A stretch of 8,596 nucleotides of DNA from Verrucomicrobiales bacterium (GTDB taxonomy: Bacteria; Verrucomicrobiota; Verrucomicrobiia; Limisphaerales; Palsa-1400). The stretch is from assembly GCA_028293405.1 (NCBI GenBank), contig JAQGOW010000678.1, forward strand, positions 1 to 8,596. The letters run 5' to 3'. Positions 1 through 8,426 of the stretch are shown here, piece by piece; position 1 is the first letter of the stretch, and every line of letters begins with the position of its first letter. Below the pieces are notes generated by a model, which searched no databases, was not told the DNA's origin, and saw only the letters and a list, made by a program, of their open reading frames with translations. The translations under genes were made by a program, and so were the position numbers.

Positions 1-10
1 CTTTCATCAT
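1..10 (-). CDS. Start of a downstream gene, probably ExbD/TolR (cut by window edge)
   Basis: Read on the minus strand, bases 10 to 1 are ATGATGAAAG. This gives a start codon (10-8, or 7-5) whose first ATG overlaps the TGA stop of the TolQ/ExbB gene in an ATGA arrangement, a common sign of translational coupling. Only Met-Met-Lys can be read, so the product is not visible. Inference: ExbB/TolQ genes are very often followed directly by their partner ExbD/TolR, a single-pass protein that completes the proton channel, and that is the best guess here. Confidence 0.4.
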
Positions 11-723
11 TGTTCTCTCAAATACTCGGTCTCCATTTTCGAGACGAGTTCCTGCGCGAAGTTGTCCAGTTCGACCGTCCGGATGCGCAGACTGTGGACC
101 AAATAGTTGTAACCAAACATCGACGGAATCGCGACAAGCAGGCCCGCAACCGTGGTGATGAGCGCGGCGGAAACACCGGGTGCCATAGTCGGCAAATCAG
201 CACGGCCAAGTTTTCCGACCGCCGCAAAAGTATCCATTACACCCCAAACCGTTCCAAGCAACCCAAGGAACGGTGCGCCGCTGACGGCAATCGCCAACAG
301 GATCAAGCCCGATTCGAGTTTCAACGACTCACGCGCGACCGCGCCTTCGAGCGTGCGCTTGATGTGCTCCATGGCTTTGAGTGTGACGTATTTGTCGCGA
401 CCTTCGGTGCCGCCTTCGCCTTTGATTTTGAGACGCTGGTCGAGTTCGATGCAGCCTTCGTTGTAAACAGCGAACAGTGGGCAGCCGTCGACCTGGAGGC
501 GGCGATCGAAAATTCCGAGCACGTTTTTTTGGGCGCGAAATTCTTTCTCAAAGAAGATGTTGAGTTTGCGTGCTTTGCGCATTTGCAAAGCTTTCGCGAT
601 CATCGTGCCCCAAACGAAGATGGAAGCGACCGCGAGTAAAATGATAATGACTTTGGCTTCGCCGGTCGCGCGAGTCCAAATGAACTGTAATTGTGATTCC
701 GCGAATATAACGGGAACGTTCAT
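7..723 (-). CDS. MotA/TolQ/ExbB family proton-channel protein
   Basis: Inner-membrane proton-channel subunit of the ExbB/TolQ type. With an ExbD/TolR partner it uses the proton motive force to drive TonB-dependent uptake or Tol-Pal envelope constriction. The 238-residue length fits the family. Three membrane segments are visible: about residues 24-44, 137-160 and 184-206, with a large charged cytoplasmic loop between the first and second. Family hallmarks are GAPFLGLLGTVWGVM (149-163), at the end of the second helix, and APGVSAALITTVAGLLVAIPS (181-201), in the third, with the conserved small and Thr residues that line the channel. The start at 723 gives a short N-terminus before helix one; GGGAAG-like purines lie about 10 bases upstream (a weak ribosome site). 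The TGA stop overlaps the next start codon (ATGA). Known: sequence alone rarely separates ExbB from TolQ. The family call is firm; the specific role is open. Confidence 0.93.
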   Translation of the reverse strand: MNVPVIFAESQLQFIWTRATGEAKVIIILLAVASIFVWGTMIAKALQMRKARKLNIFFEKEFRAQKNVLGIFDRRLQVDGCPLFAVYNEGCIELDQRLKIKGEGGTEGRDKYVTLKAMEHIKRTLEGAVARESLKLESGLILLAIAVSGAPFLGLLGTVWGVMDTFAAVGKLGRADLPTMAPGVSAALITTVAGLLVAIPSMFGYNYLVHSLRIRTVELDNFAQELVSKMETEYLREQ

Positions 724-835
724 CGGTAAAACTTCCCAGCAAAAAATGCCGAGACTCCTTTCGGTCTAACGTGGAGGAATGAAATGGCCAAACTTATTTC
801 ACGTTCGAACCGCATTTAACTGACCATCTGTTCGG

Positions 836-864
836 ATTTAAAGCTCTAACGAAAAAGTTCGCAA
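836..864 (-). promoter_or_regulatory. Candidate sigma-70-like promoter for the TolQ/ExbB gene
   Basis: On the minus strand TTGCGA (864-859) and TTAAAT (841-836) are separated by exactly 17 bases, each matching the bacterial consensus at four of six positions. It lies in the AT-rich part of the 212-base gap (724-935), roughly 110 bases upstream of the start codon at 723. The rest of the gap holds no credible gene. A short hairpin (900-914, GGCG/CGCC) between the oxidoreductase stop and this promoter could be a weak terminator; it has a T-run only about ten bases beyond the stem. Visual match only. Confidence 0.28.
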
Positions 865-935
865 CAATATTCGCAAAAATTTGTAAAAATTCCGTTCTTG
901 GCGCTTCTGACGCCGGTTTGCCGTTTCAGCAATCA

Positions 936-2276
<1,341 letters not shown>

Positions 2277-2332
2277 GGGAGCATGGTCGAATGTTTGGCT
2301 GCGGCAATCAAGCCTGCGGTGAACCCGTAGTT

Positions 2333-2361
2333 TTGATATCGTACAGTCGATTCAATATCTT
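2333..2361 (+). promoter_or_regulatory. Candidate promoter for the dipeptide epimerase gene
   Basis: TTGATA (2333-2338, five of six to the -35 consensus) and TATCTT (2356-2361, four of six to the -10 consensus) are 17 bases apart in the 120-base divergent gap between the oxidoreductase and epimerase genes. A start site near 2368 would leave a leader of roughly 30 bases before the ATG at 2397. GATAT and ATATC (2335-2339 and 2355-2359) are inverted arms flanking the spacer and might be an operator, but they are only 5 bases long. No equally good promoter was seen for the oxidoreductase on the other strand. Confidence 0.4.
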
Positions 2362-2396
2362 GCATTTCACGCAGAAGTACTGTGTTCTTATCGGCA

Positions 2397-3443
2397 ATGA
2401 AGGTTGACGTACAGACGTGCCAGCTCCGGTTGAAGCACGAATGGACCATTGCTAGCGGCACCAAGGTTGGTGGCGGGTCTCTGACCACGGACACGATCGT
2501 GGTGCGCCTGACGGATGGGACACTCACCGGCCTCGGTGAAGCCGCACCCACAAAGCGCTACAATCAACCGACCGATGCGTCCCTGGCTTTTCTGAAGACT
2601 GTCGATGGCTCGAAGCTTTCGTTCGACGATATCCCGGGAAGCATGGCTTATCTGAACACGCTGCCCGGTTATCATCCGGCGGCCAAAGCGGCGATTGACA
2701 TTGCCCTTCTCGATGGCGCGGCACGCAAAGCCGGTAAAGCGATTTACGATCTTTTGGGACTTGGTTTCAGCGAAGGCAAGCACCTCACCTCCTACAGCAT
2801 CGGCATCGATACGCCGGCGATGATCGCCAAGAAAACTCAAGAAGCGGAAGCGTATCCGGTTTTGAAACTGAAAGTTGGCGCACCGGGTGATCGTGAAAAT
2901 TTCAAAGCTTTGCGCGACGCGGCTCCGAATAAGATTGTTCGTATCGACGGCAACGAAGGTTGGCTGACGAAAGAAGAAGCGTTGCGCAACATCGAGTGGT
3001 TCGCCCAGGACAAGAACGTCGAATACGTCGAGCAACCGATGCCTGACAAAACGCCCGTAAAAGAAATGGCGTGGTTGAAGGCACGTTCGCCGCTGCCGAT
3101 TTACGGTGATGAATCGTATCACACGGCAAAAGATGTCGAGCTTTGTGCGGAATGTTTCCACGGGGTGAACGTAAAGTTGGTGAAGACCGCCGGCATCACC
3201 GGCGCTTACGAGGCTTTGAAGGCCGCGCGCAAAGTCGGGTTGAAAACGATGATCGGTTGCATGATCGAATCGAGCATCCTCATCACCGCTGCAGCCCACC
3301 TGGCTGAGCTCGCCGACAATCTCGATATCGACGGCAATATTTTAATCGCAAACGATCCGTTCATCGGCGCAACGTCCGAAGGTGGTATGATTTCATTTGC
3401 GAAGACGCCGGAGAAGTTGGGACTGCGCGTTTGCGCGCGTTAG
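2397..3443 (+). CDS. Dipeptide epimerase (L-Ala-D/L-Glu epimerase type, enolase superfamily)
   Basis: Enolase-superfamily enzyme that epimerises the C-terminal residue of a dipeptide, most likely converting L-Ala-D-Glu from murein turnover to L-Ala-L-Glu for degradation in the cytoplasm. Numbering is from the ATG at 2397 (348 aa). The N-terminal capping domain has GLGEAAPTKRY (45-55), typical of this family's substrate loop. In the barrel are the KxK pair K157/K159 (LKLKVG), the Mg2+ ligands D184 (RIDGNEGW), E212 (VEQP) and D238 (GDES), the second catalytic lysine K260 (NVKLVK), and DID (310-312). The last matches the DxD that binds the dipeptide amino group in known epimerases. All catalytic residues are present. 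A GTG at 2382 would add five residues (MFLSA); I prefer the ATG because homologues usually start MKV/MKI-like, though neither has a clear ribosome site. Related members use other dipeptides, so exact substrate is open. It is the only plus-strand gene here and ends 7 bases from the aldolase stop. Confidence 0.92.
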   Translation: MKVDVQTCQLRLKHEWTIASGTKVGGGSLTTDTIVVRLTDGTLTGLGEAAPTKRYNQPTDASLAFLKTVDGSKLSFDDIPGSMAYLNTLPGYHPAAKAAIDIALLDGAARKAGKAIYDLLGLGFSEGKHLTSYSIGIDTPAMIAKKTQEAEAYPVLKLKVGAPGDRENFKALRDAAPNKIVRIDGNEGWLTKEEALRNIEWFAQDKNVEYVEQPMPDKTPVKEMAWLKARSPLPIYGDESYHTAKDVELCAECFHGVNVKLVKTAGITGAYEALKAARKVGLKTMIGCMIESSILITAAAHLAELADNLDIDGNILIANDPFIGATSEGGMISFAKTPEKLGLRVCAR

Positions 3444-3450
3444 TCGCAAT

Positions 3451-4458
3451 CTACTCGCCTGCGTATTTTCCAGAAGTTGCCAGGCTGTTCAACTCAGCCC
3501 TGCGCGCGAAGGCTTTTTGAGCTGCCTTGATATTTTCCGGTTTGCCCATCCACGTGTGCATTGGATCGTCTTGCAACGCGCGACCGTATGAAAAACTTAG
3601 CCGCCATGGCACTTCCCCGATTTTGTTCATGGCGTCCAGATGTTTCGTCGCGGCTTCGGAAGTTTGGCCGCCGGAGAGGAAAACGATTCCCGGTACAGCG
3701 GGTGGCACGGTGTTTCGTAAGCAACGGAGGGTTAGTTCGGCGACTTGTTCAACCGACGCTTCTGGTGCGCCTTCGCCCGCGGTAACCATGCTCGGCTTCA
3801 GCAATATCCCTTCGAGTTGAATGCGATGATCGTGTAATTCGCGGAAGACTTCGTTTAAGACTCGATCAATGACGTCGTAGCAGCGATTGATATCGTGATT
3901 ACCATCGCGAAGCACTTCGGGTTCGACGATCGGGACGATCCCAGCCTCTTGGGCAATGGCTGCGTAACGTGCGAGCAGATGCGCGTTGGAGCGGATGCAA
4001 TAATCGGAGGGTGTGGTGTCGGTTATTGTGAAAACTGCCCGCCACTTCGCAAACCGTGCGCCGAGTTGCGCGTATTCAGCGAAGCGTTTTCCAAGTCCGT
4101 CCAAACCTTCGGTAACTTTTTCACCAGGAAAATTCGCGAGAGCAATTGTTCCTTCATCCACTTTGATTCCGCGGATAATTCCGTTTTGCGCGAGAAACTT
4201 TGGGAACGGCGTTCCGCTCGAGTGTTTTTGACGGATGGTTTCATCGTAGAGGATCACACCGCTGATGTGATTGGATATCGCCGGTGTTGAAAAAAGCATG
4301 TCCCGATACGCTCGACGATTTTCTTCGGTGTTCGCGATGCCGAGTTTGTCGAAACGTTTTTTGATCGTGGGATGACTTTCGTCGGCGGCGAGGATTCCTT
4401 TTCCCGGCGCGACCAAGGCTTGCGCCGTTTGTGCGAGTGATTCGTTCAGTGGTGCCAT
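3451..4458 (-). CDS. Class I fructose-bisphosphate aldolase (eukaryotic-type)
   Basis: Glycolytic and gluconeogenic enzyme that cleaves fructose 1,6-bisphosphate to glyceraldehyde 3-phosphate and dihydroxyacetone phosphate through a Schiff base, without metal. The 335-residue protein matches the animal/plant class I family along its length: GILAADES (21-28, D26 equals rabbit D33), FAKWR (136-140, K138 equals rabbit K146), IVEPEV (167-172, with E169 equivalent to rabbit E187), the Schiff-base lysine K211 in LLKPSMV (209-215), and LSGGQ (251-255) of the phosphate site. All key residues are present. It ends SGKYAGE, so the near-terminal Tyr is four residues from the end rather than last as in rabbit muscle enzyme. 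It is not the DhnA/FbaB type of E. coli. It has the best ribosome site in the window and is the last gene of the minus-strand run, 42 bases after the TPR gene. It converges on the epimerase gene with a 7-base gap. Confidence 0.96.
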   Translation of the reverse strand: MAPLNESLAQTAQALVAPGKGILAADESHPTIKKRFDKLGIANTEENRRAYRDMLFSTPAISNHISGVILYDETIRQKHSSGTPFPKFLAQNGIIRGIKVDEGTIALANFPGEKVTEGLDGLGKRFAEYAQLGARFAKWRAVFTITDTTPSDYCIRSNAHLLARYAAIAQEAGIVPIVEPEVLRDGNHDINRCYDVIDRVLNEVFRELHDHRIQLEGILLKPSMVTAGEGAPEASVEQVAELTLRCLRNTVPPAVPGIVFLSGGQTSEAATKHLDAMNKIGEVPWRLSFSYGRALQDDPMHTWMGKPENIKAAQKAFARRAELNSLATSGKYAGE

Positions 4459-4463
4459 ACTTT

Positions 4464-4470
4464 CCCCCTT
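4464..4470 (-). promoter_or_regulatory. Strong ribosome binding site of the aldolase gene
   Basis: On the minus strand AAGGGGG ends five bases (AAAGT) before the ATG at 4458. It is the only clear purine-rich, well-spaced Shine-Dalgarno element among the genes of the window. It fixes the aldolase start at 4458 and would suit a highly expressed central-metabolism gene. Confidence 0.6.
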
Positions 4471-4500
4471 TTCGCTGCCCTCTTCAATTACGCAGCTACA

Positions 4501-5700
4501 CTACTCTGCGCTCGCTACGGATTTCTTCAACCCGAGATTGCGCTCGTAGGTTCCCATTTGTTTTGTGGCGGTCGGATCCTTTGTTTTGAGTTCGACATCA
4601 ATGTAAGCGAGTCGTTGGTAAGCCATGTCGGCAAGCGCGGTTTTCGGGCAGCGATCAAGAATCCGACGCAGAGCATCTTCCGCAGCACGGCGGTCGTGGT
4701 TGACTTTAATATGAAGGGTCGCGAGTAGATTCAGCCAACGCGCTATGTTTTTTGATGTTTCAGCCGGAATCGCAATGAGTTGCTCCAGTTGATCGGCGGC
4801 GAGGTCCATGCGCTGATATTCTTCAGCGTAAATGATCGCGAGTTTTTCGCGCGACGCGGTGTCCCACGGATGTGCTTCGAGTTGTTGAACCAGATCGGCG
4901 GCCGTATCAGGCGACTTCGCAGTTTCTTGAACGACACGTTGCGGGTTTGAAACTAAACCGAGATGACCTTCGTGTCGTATGACCTCGAATGTTTTTGGAA
5001 CAGGCGCGGAGGCAGTGTGACGGTCGTCAATCAACGTTGCCATGCGTTGCGCGGCCATGTGGGCCTGTGGTGAATCGGGAAAAAGCAGCACGATGCGTTC
5101 GAGGTATTCGCGGGCGGCACTGACATCCGCAGCATACCTGAGACTCCAATCCGCCATCGTTTGCAGAGCGCTTGCGACGTGTTGCACCGGGTGATTGGGC
5201 AGTTCGAGCAGACGTTCGACGGTGAGTTGTGCCCCGGGCAGATCGTGCTGGTCTTCGGCTTGAATGCTGGCGATGAGCATGGTCGCGCGGAAATCGCCGG
5301 GGAACTTTTCGAGTTGCTTGCGAAGTTCGGCGAGTGCACCCACGTAGTCGTCGCGTTGGCGTTTGCCTTCGGCGATCGAATAGAGTGGTGCGCGATCGAT
5401 TTCATCACGGCCGCCATCGAACATTCCGGTCAACGGACTGGCTATGAATTCACCGACGTGCGGCGCCCAAATCAATCCAGCCGGCACGGCGAACAGCAAC
5501 ACAATGAGCGGCGCAAAGTGGCCGAATTTCAGCGATAACGGAAAGCCGAATCCAAGCAGGCCGATTGTAATCACCCATTTGAAGAGCAACTTGGGAGGAT
5601 CTTCGCTGTTGCGAAGCATGCGAACCGCGACCCAGCCGATGATGACGAGAAAAAGAACCAGACCAGCAATGCCTACGAACATGTCTCCTGGTCGGCTCAT
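4501..5700 (-). CDS. Membrane-anchored TPR-like repeat protein of unknown function
   Basis: I do not recognise a named family. The 399-residue protein begins with three hydrophobic segments (about residues 8-28, 41-57 and 61-80), then a soluble part rich in paired alpha helices. Several stretches look like degenerate tetratricopeptide repeats: about 104-138 (with YVGALAELRKQLEKFPGD), 146-178, 180-212 (AAREYLERIVLLFPDSPQAH), 266-300 and 313-352 (AAEDALRRILDRCPKT). The pattern of small residues, then Leu, Phe-Pro and Asp at helix turns fits TPRs, which usually bind other proteins. It is therefore probably a scaffold or assembly protein at the inner membrane. It lies 31 bases after the LolA-like gene and 42 before the aldolase, so co-transcription is likely. 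No ribosome site precedes the ATG at 5700; instead a perfect hairpin occupies the space. An in-frame ATG seven codons in (residue M7) is an alternative start. Confidence 0.75.
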   Translation of the reverse strand: MSRPGDMFVGIAGLVLFLVIIGWVAVRMLRNSEDPPKLLFKWVITIGLLGFGFPLSLKFGHFAPLIVLLFAVPAGLIWAPHVGEFIASPLTGMFDGGRDEIDRAPLYSIAEGKRQRDDYVGALAELRKQLEKFPGDFRATMLIASIQAEDQHDLPGAQLTVERLLELPNHPVQHVASALQTMADWSLRYAADVSAAREYLERIVLLFPDSPQAHMAAQRMATLIDDRHTASAPVPKTFEVIRHEGHLGLVSNPQRVVQETAKSPDTAADLVQQLEAHPWDTASREKLAIIYAEEYQRMDLAADQLEQLIAIPAETSKNIARWLNLLATLHIKVNHDRRAAEDALRRILDRCPKTALADMAYQRLAYIDVELKTKDPTATKQMGTYERNLGLKKSVASAE

Positions 5701-5708
5701 ATGACGGA

Positions 5709-5726
5709 CGCCGAATCACTTCGGCG
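5709..5726 (-). other. Perfect intercistronic hairpin before the TPR gene
   Basis: CGCCGAA (5709-5715) and TTCGGCG (5720-5726) form a perfect seven-base stem with a four-base loop (GTGA in the transcript), and a G-U pair can add one more. It fills the 31-base gap between the LolA-like stop (5732) and the TPR start (5700), ending eight bases before the ATG. The stem is GC-rich but no T-run follows, so it is not a standard intrinsic terminator. It could block ribosome access, stop 3' exonucleases, or be an unusual terminator. Confidence 0.6.
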
Positions 5727-5731
5727 CGGGA

Positions 5732-6502
5732 CTACTCCTTAGGTAAATCAAATTTCAACTGGGTTTGCGAGCGTAATCGCTTGTTGTCGATCGTCATCTT
5801 CTCCAACTGCCATTGGCCGTTTACTTTTTTGAAGCTGCTGCCGTGCAGCGAGAATTCTTTGACGAGCTTGCTATTGGCGTCGTAGCCCTCGGCCACAAGA
5901 ATGCCAGCAAATCCTTGCTCGACCGATTCTTTGTCAATGAACGATTTGATGCGCTTAATTTCTGGCGCGGTTGGATTGATGCTTTCCAATAAATAACAAT
6001 CACGTCCTAAGCGCAGTTCGCCTTTGAGTCGCGCTTGTTGCGGCCAGAAGATGAATTCGGTGCCGAGATCCGTCAGCCAAAAATCGGAGTGCGCGAACGG
6101 AATGTTCGCCTGCTCTGCAGGAATTGGCTTGGGTTCCGGAACGGAGGCGTCGACCGAAGGAGCGCGTGCGTAGAGATATTTGTTCGGAGCGCTGACGGTG
6201 TGCGTAATAATCAGGCGCTCGGCTGGAATGCCATCGCCTGCTTTCGAATCGTAAAACGTTTGCCACGTATCACCCTGCACCACGACTTTACAAACTACGG
6301 GCACGCGTTTCTTGCCGTCGTGCGAAATGATTAGAGTGCCGCGAATTTCCGAATTGCCTTCTGGTCGCGTGGCACGAAGCGCCTGAACGAGTTTTTGTCC
6401 TTCGGCGATTTGATCTTGTGATGGAGCGTCAGCACCGCGAGCTCCACACGCCAAGAAAATTGAAACGAAAGCAGCTGCGCAAACTGTCAGTAGGTGTTTC
6501 AT
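5732..6502 (-). CDS. LolA-like outer-membrane lipoprotein-sorting protein
   Basis: Exported protein related to the LolA-like family annotated as outer membrane lipoprotein-sorting proteins, whose half-barrel fold holds acyl chains of lipoproteins or other lipids between the membranes. The 256 residues start with a signal peptide (MKHLL, then hydrophobic to about residue 18). Cleavage after ARG (21-23) would release a soluble periplasmic protein; C19 in FLAC could instead be a poor lipobox, so lipidation is uncertain. The family signature FAHSDFWLTDL (136-146) is clear, followed by the strand pattern typical of the C-terminal half: YLLES, IKRIKSFIDKE, EFSLHGSSFKKVNGQWQLEKM and the closing TQLKFDL. 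The start at 6502 is fixed by the signal peptide even though its GGAG purines abut the ATG, too close for a good ribosome site. It lies 43 bases after carB and 31 before the TPR gene. Its cargo is unknown. Confidence 0.8.
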   Translation of the reverse strand: MKHLLTVCAAAFVSIFLACGARGADAPSQDQIAEGQKLVQALRATRPEGNSEIRGTLIISHDGKKRVPVVCKVVVQGDTWQTFYDSKAGDGIPAERLIITHTVSAPNKYLYARAPSVDASVPEPKPIPAEQANIPFAHSDFWLTDLGTEFIFWPQQARLKGELRLGRDCYLLESINPTAPEIKRIKSFIDKESVEQGFAGILVAEGYDANSKLVKEFSLHGSSFKKVNGQWQLEKMTIDNKRLRSQTQLKFDLPKE

Positions 6503-6545
6503 CTCCGTTCGATATTAGCGAACCACACCCTGCAACGTTTGTCTA

Positions 6546-8051
6546 CTACGCGGCGCTCGCGGCGAGTTCTTCTTCGACGTCGACGATCTCTTTGATTTGG
6601 GCGAGGAACCAGCGATCGATTTTCGTCAGGTTGAAAATGTCGTCGATCGAGAAACCGGCGCGCATGGCGTGGCGAATGAAGAAAATGCGCTCAGCGTTCG
6701 GTGAACTCAGTTTTTGGGTGATAAGCTCGCGCGGAAGCATGTCGCGGTCGCCATAGAGTTCTGTGCCGATGCGCCAGGGTTTGCCGTCGCCGCCTAGACC
6801 GGAGCGGCCGACTTCAAGCGAGCGCAGGGCTTTCTGCAAGGATTCCTTGAACGTACGACCGATTGCCATGGCTTCGCCGACGGACTTCATCTGCGTGTTT
6901 AACGTCGGGTCGGCTTGTGGGAATTTCTCGAATGCGAAACGTGGGATTTTCGTGACGACGTAATCGATGGTCGGCTCGAAGCTCGCCGGAGTTTCGCGCG
7001 TGATGTCGTTTCTGATTTCATCGAGCAGGTAGCCGATCGCGAGTTTGGCAGCGATCTTTGCGATGGGGAAACCTGTGGCTTTCGAGGCGAGTGCGGAGGA
7101 ACGCGACACGCGGGGGTTCATCTCGATGATGACCATGCGGCCGTTGTCTGGATTTACGCCGAACTGAATGTTCGAACCGCCGGTTTCAACGCCAACTGCG
7201 CGGATGATGGCGAAGCTGGCGTCGCGCATCAGTTGATATTCTTTGTCGGTGAGCGTCTGAATCGGCGCGACGGTGATGGAGTCGCCGGTGTGGACGCCCA
7301 TCGGGTCGAAGTTTTCGATGGAGCAGACGATGACGCAGTTGTCCGCGCGATCGCGCATGACTTCCATTTCATATTCCTTCCAGCCGAGTAAGGACTCTTC
7401 GATCAGGACTTCGGAAACGGGTGAAAGTTCGATGCCGCGTTTGGCGATCGTCTCGAATTCTTCGACGTTATAACCAATGCCGCCGCCGGTGCCGCCGAGC
7501 GTGTAGGCTGGACGGATGATGAGTGGGTATTTGCCGATTTTCTCGGCAACTGCCCGCGCTTCGTCCAGATTGTGGGCCGTGCCGCTGATGGGGACGTCGA
7601 GACCAATGCTGAGCATCAGGTCTTTGAAGATCTGGCGGTCTTCACCGCGTTGGATGGCCGCGGCGTCAGCACCAATCATTTCAACATCGAACTTTTTCAA
7701 CGTGCCGCGTTTGTTTAACGCCATCGCGGTGTTCAGCGCGGTTTGGCCACCGAGTGTCGGAAGCAAAACTAACTTGCCCTTTGCACCCATGCGCTTCATT
7801 TCGGCGACTTCGCGTTCGATGATTTTCTCGACGCATTCGGGCGTAATCGGCTCGATATACGTGCGGTCAGCGAACTCGGGATCGGTCATGATCGTGGCCG
7901 GGTTCGAGTTGACCAGCACGATGCGATAGCCTTCTTCGCGCAAGGCTTTGCAGGCGTGCGTGCCGGAATAGTCAAACTCGCACGCCTGCCCGATAATGAT
8001 CGGACCTGCGCCAATAATCAGAACTGAATGTATGTCGTTGCGACGAGGCAT
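6546..8051 (-). CDS. carB: Carbamoyl-phosphate synthase large subunit, N-terminal half only
   Basis: Carbamoyl-phosphate synthase makes carbamoyl phosphate for arginine and pyrimidine synthesis. This 501-residue protein covers the first, carboxyphosphate-forming ATP-grasp domain and most of the oligomerisation domain. Visible motifs are [19 protein letters not shown] (12-30), [12 protein letters not shown] (96-107), [14 protein letters not shown] (180-193) and [18 protein letters not shown] (310-327); the metal and ATP ligands Q296, E310 and N312 equal E. coli Q285, E299 and N301. Catalytic residues of this half all appear intact. It stops at about E. coli residue 490 of roughly 1073, in [12 protein letters not shown], so the second, carbamate-phosphorylating ATP-grasp domain and the MGS-like regulatory domain are missing. 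The 43 bases downstream lead into another gene, not into the other half. Known: split carB1/carB2 genes occur in Methanocaldococcus and Aquifex. This may be such a carB1, or a rearranged remnant. There is no ribosome site before the ATG at 8051. Confidence 0.95.
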   Translation of the reverse strand: MPRRNDIHSVLIIGAGPIIIGQACEFDYSGTHACKALREEGYRIVLVNSNPATIMTDPEFADRTYIEPITPECVEKIIEREVAEMKRMGAKGKLVLLPTLGGQTALNTAMALNKRGTLKKFDVEMIGADAAAIQRGEDRQIFKDLMLSIGLDVPISGTAHNLDEARAVAEKIGKYPLIIRPAYTLGGTGGGIGYNVEEFETIAKRGIELSPVSEVLIEESLLGWKEYEMEVMRDRADNCVIVCSIENFDPMGVHTGDSITVAPIQTLTDKEYQLMRDASFAIIRAVGVETGGSNIQFGVNPDNGRMVIIEMNPRVSRSSALASKATGFPIAKIAAKLAIGYLLDEIRNDITRETPASFEPTIDYVVTKIPRFAFEKFPQADPTLNTQMKSVGEAMAIGRTFKESLQKALRSLEVGRSGLGGDGKPWRIGTELYGDRDMLPRELITQKLSSPNAERIFFIRHAMRAGFSIDDIFNLTKIDRWFLAQIKEIVDVEEELAASAA

Positions 8052-8065
8052 TGCGGCTAAAGCGT

Positions 8066-8100
8066 AAAGTTCAACGTTTAAAGTTCAAGGTTCAAAGTTT
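8066..8100. repeat. Degenerate heptanucleotide tandem repeat
   Basis: Five back-to-back seven-base units fill most of the 60-base gap between toxin and carB: AAAGTTC, AACGTTT, AAAGTTC, AAGGTTC, AAAGTTT. The core AA(A/C/G)GTT(C/T) is preserved in every copy. On the strand read by the flanking genes the array contains TTGAAC three times, which resembles a -35 box, but no good -10 sequence sits 16-18 bases downstream. Heptanucleotide STRR repeats of cyanobacteria are a known parallel. Confidence 0.7.
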
Positions 8101-8111
8101 GATTTAAGAAT

Positions 8112-8426
8112 CTACCAATTTTGCTCGCGATAAGCTCCGGGCTGGATGGAGTTCACGACGGACAACAACTCAGCCTTATGTTCACGCAGAAGTTGTAGAT
8201 CTTGCGACACAACGAGGATCGCGATCTTCCGACCCGTCAGGTTCTGCTGATAACGAATGCGGCGATCGCTCGTGATAAAAAGCTCAAACGAGCCACCTTC
8301 CGCCGCTGTGATGAGATCGCCGTTGTCTAAGTCCGCCCAACCCATGCGAAACGCCGTCAGCACCTGATGCCCAGGCAAAAGCTGCGCCACCTGTCGCGGC
8401 GTACAGTGGTCCAACAAAATCTTCAC
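8112..8426 (-). CDS. DUF5615-family PIN-like toxin
   Basis: A 104-residue PIN-like protein of the DUF5615 family, which in toxin-antitoxin pairs is expected to be an Mg2+-dependent RNase toxin paired with a DUF433 antitoxin. Hallmarks are the N-terminal strand MKILLDHCTP with acidic D6, MGWADLDNGDLITAAE (28-43, with N35 and D37), and the motif ITSDRRIRYQQN (51-62) with D54. These match the family pattern of aspartates seen in VapC-like nucleases. It starts with GTG at 8426, which overlaps the TGA of the upstream antitoxin (GTGA), so the two are translationally coupled. The length is near normal for the family (about 110 aa) and nothing appears broken. The stop at 8112 lies 60 bases before carB. 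The family assignment is strong; toxin activity itself is inferred. Confidence 0.85.
   Translation of the reverse strand: MKILLDHCTPRQVAQLLPGHQVLTAFRMGWADLDNGDLITAAEGGSFELFITSDRRIRYQQNLTGRKIAILVVSQDLQLLREHKAELLSVVNSIQPGAYREQNW

Noticed and set aside
10..639. A 209-residue plus-strand open frame opposite the TolQ/ExbB gene
   Set aside because: It mirrors a clear membrane-protein gene, has no membrane or domain pattern of its own and is charged, low-similarity sequence typical of an antisense shadow.
742..765. A possible terminator or leader hairpin (CCGA/TCGG arms followed by TTTTTT on the minus strand)
   Set aside because: The stem is only four base pairs and alternative pairings compete. 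It also lies in the leader of the TolQ/ExbB gene rather than after a gene.
773..819. An 11-codon open frame (784-819) with a GGAGG at 773-777 and good spacing
   Set aside because: Attractive as a leader peptide, but no gene follows it on the plus strand and nothing else supports translation.
2388..3299. A 303-residue minus-strand open frame opposite the dipeptide epimerase
   Set aside because: Its long length comes from the codon bias of the real gene. The plus strand has every catalytic residue of the enolase superfamily, and the antisense product shows no recognisable domain.
6503..6545. Possible frameshift continuation of carB past its stop
   Set aside because: The 43 bases before the LolA-like start read no CarB-like residues in any minus-strand frame, and the stop follows a clean Ala-rich tail, so a simple frameshift at this stop is not supported.
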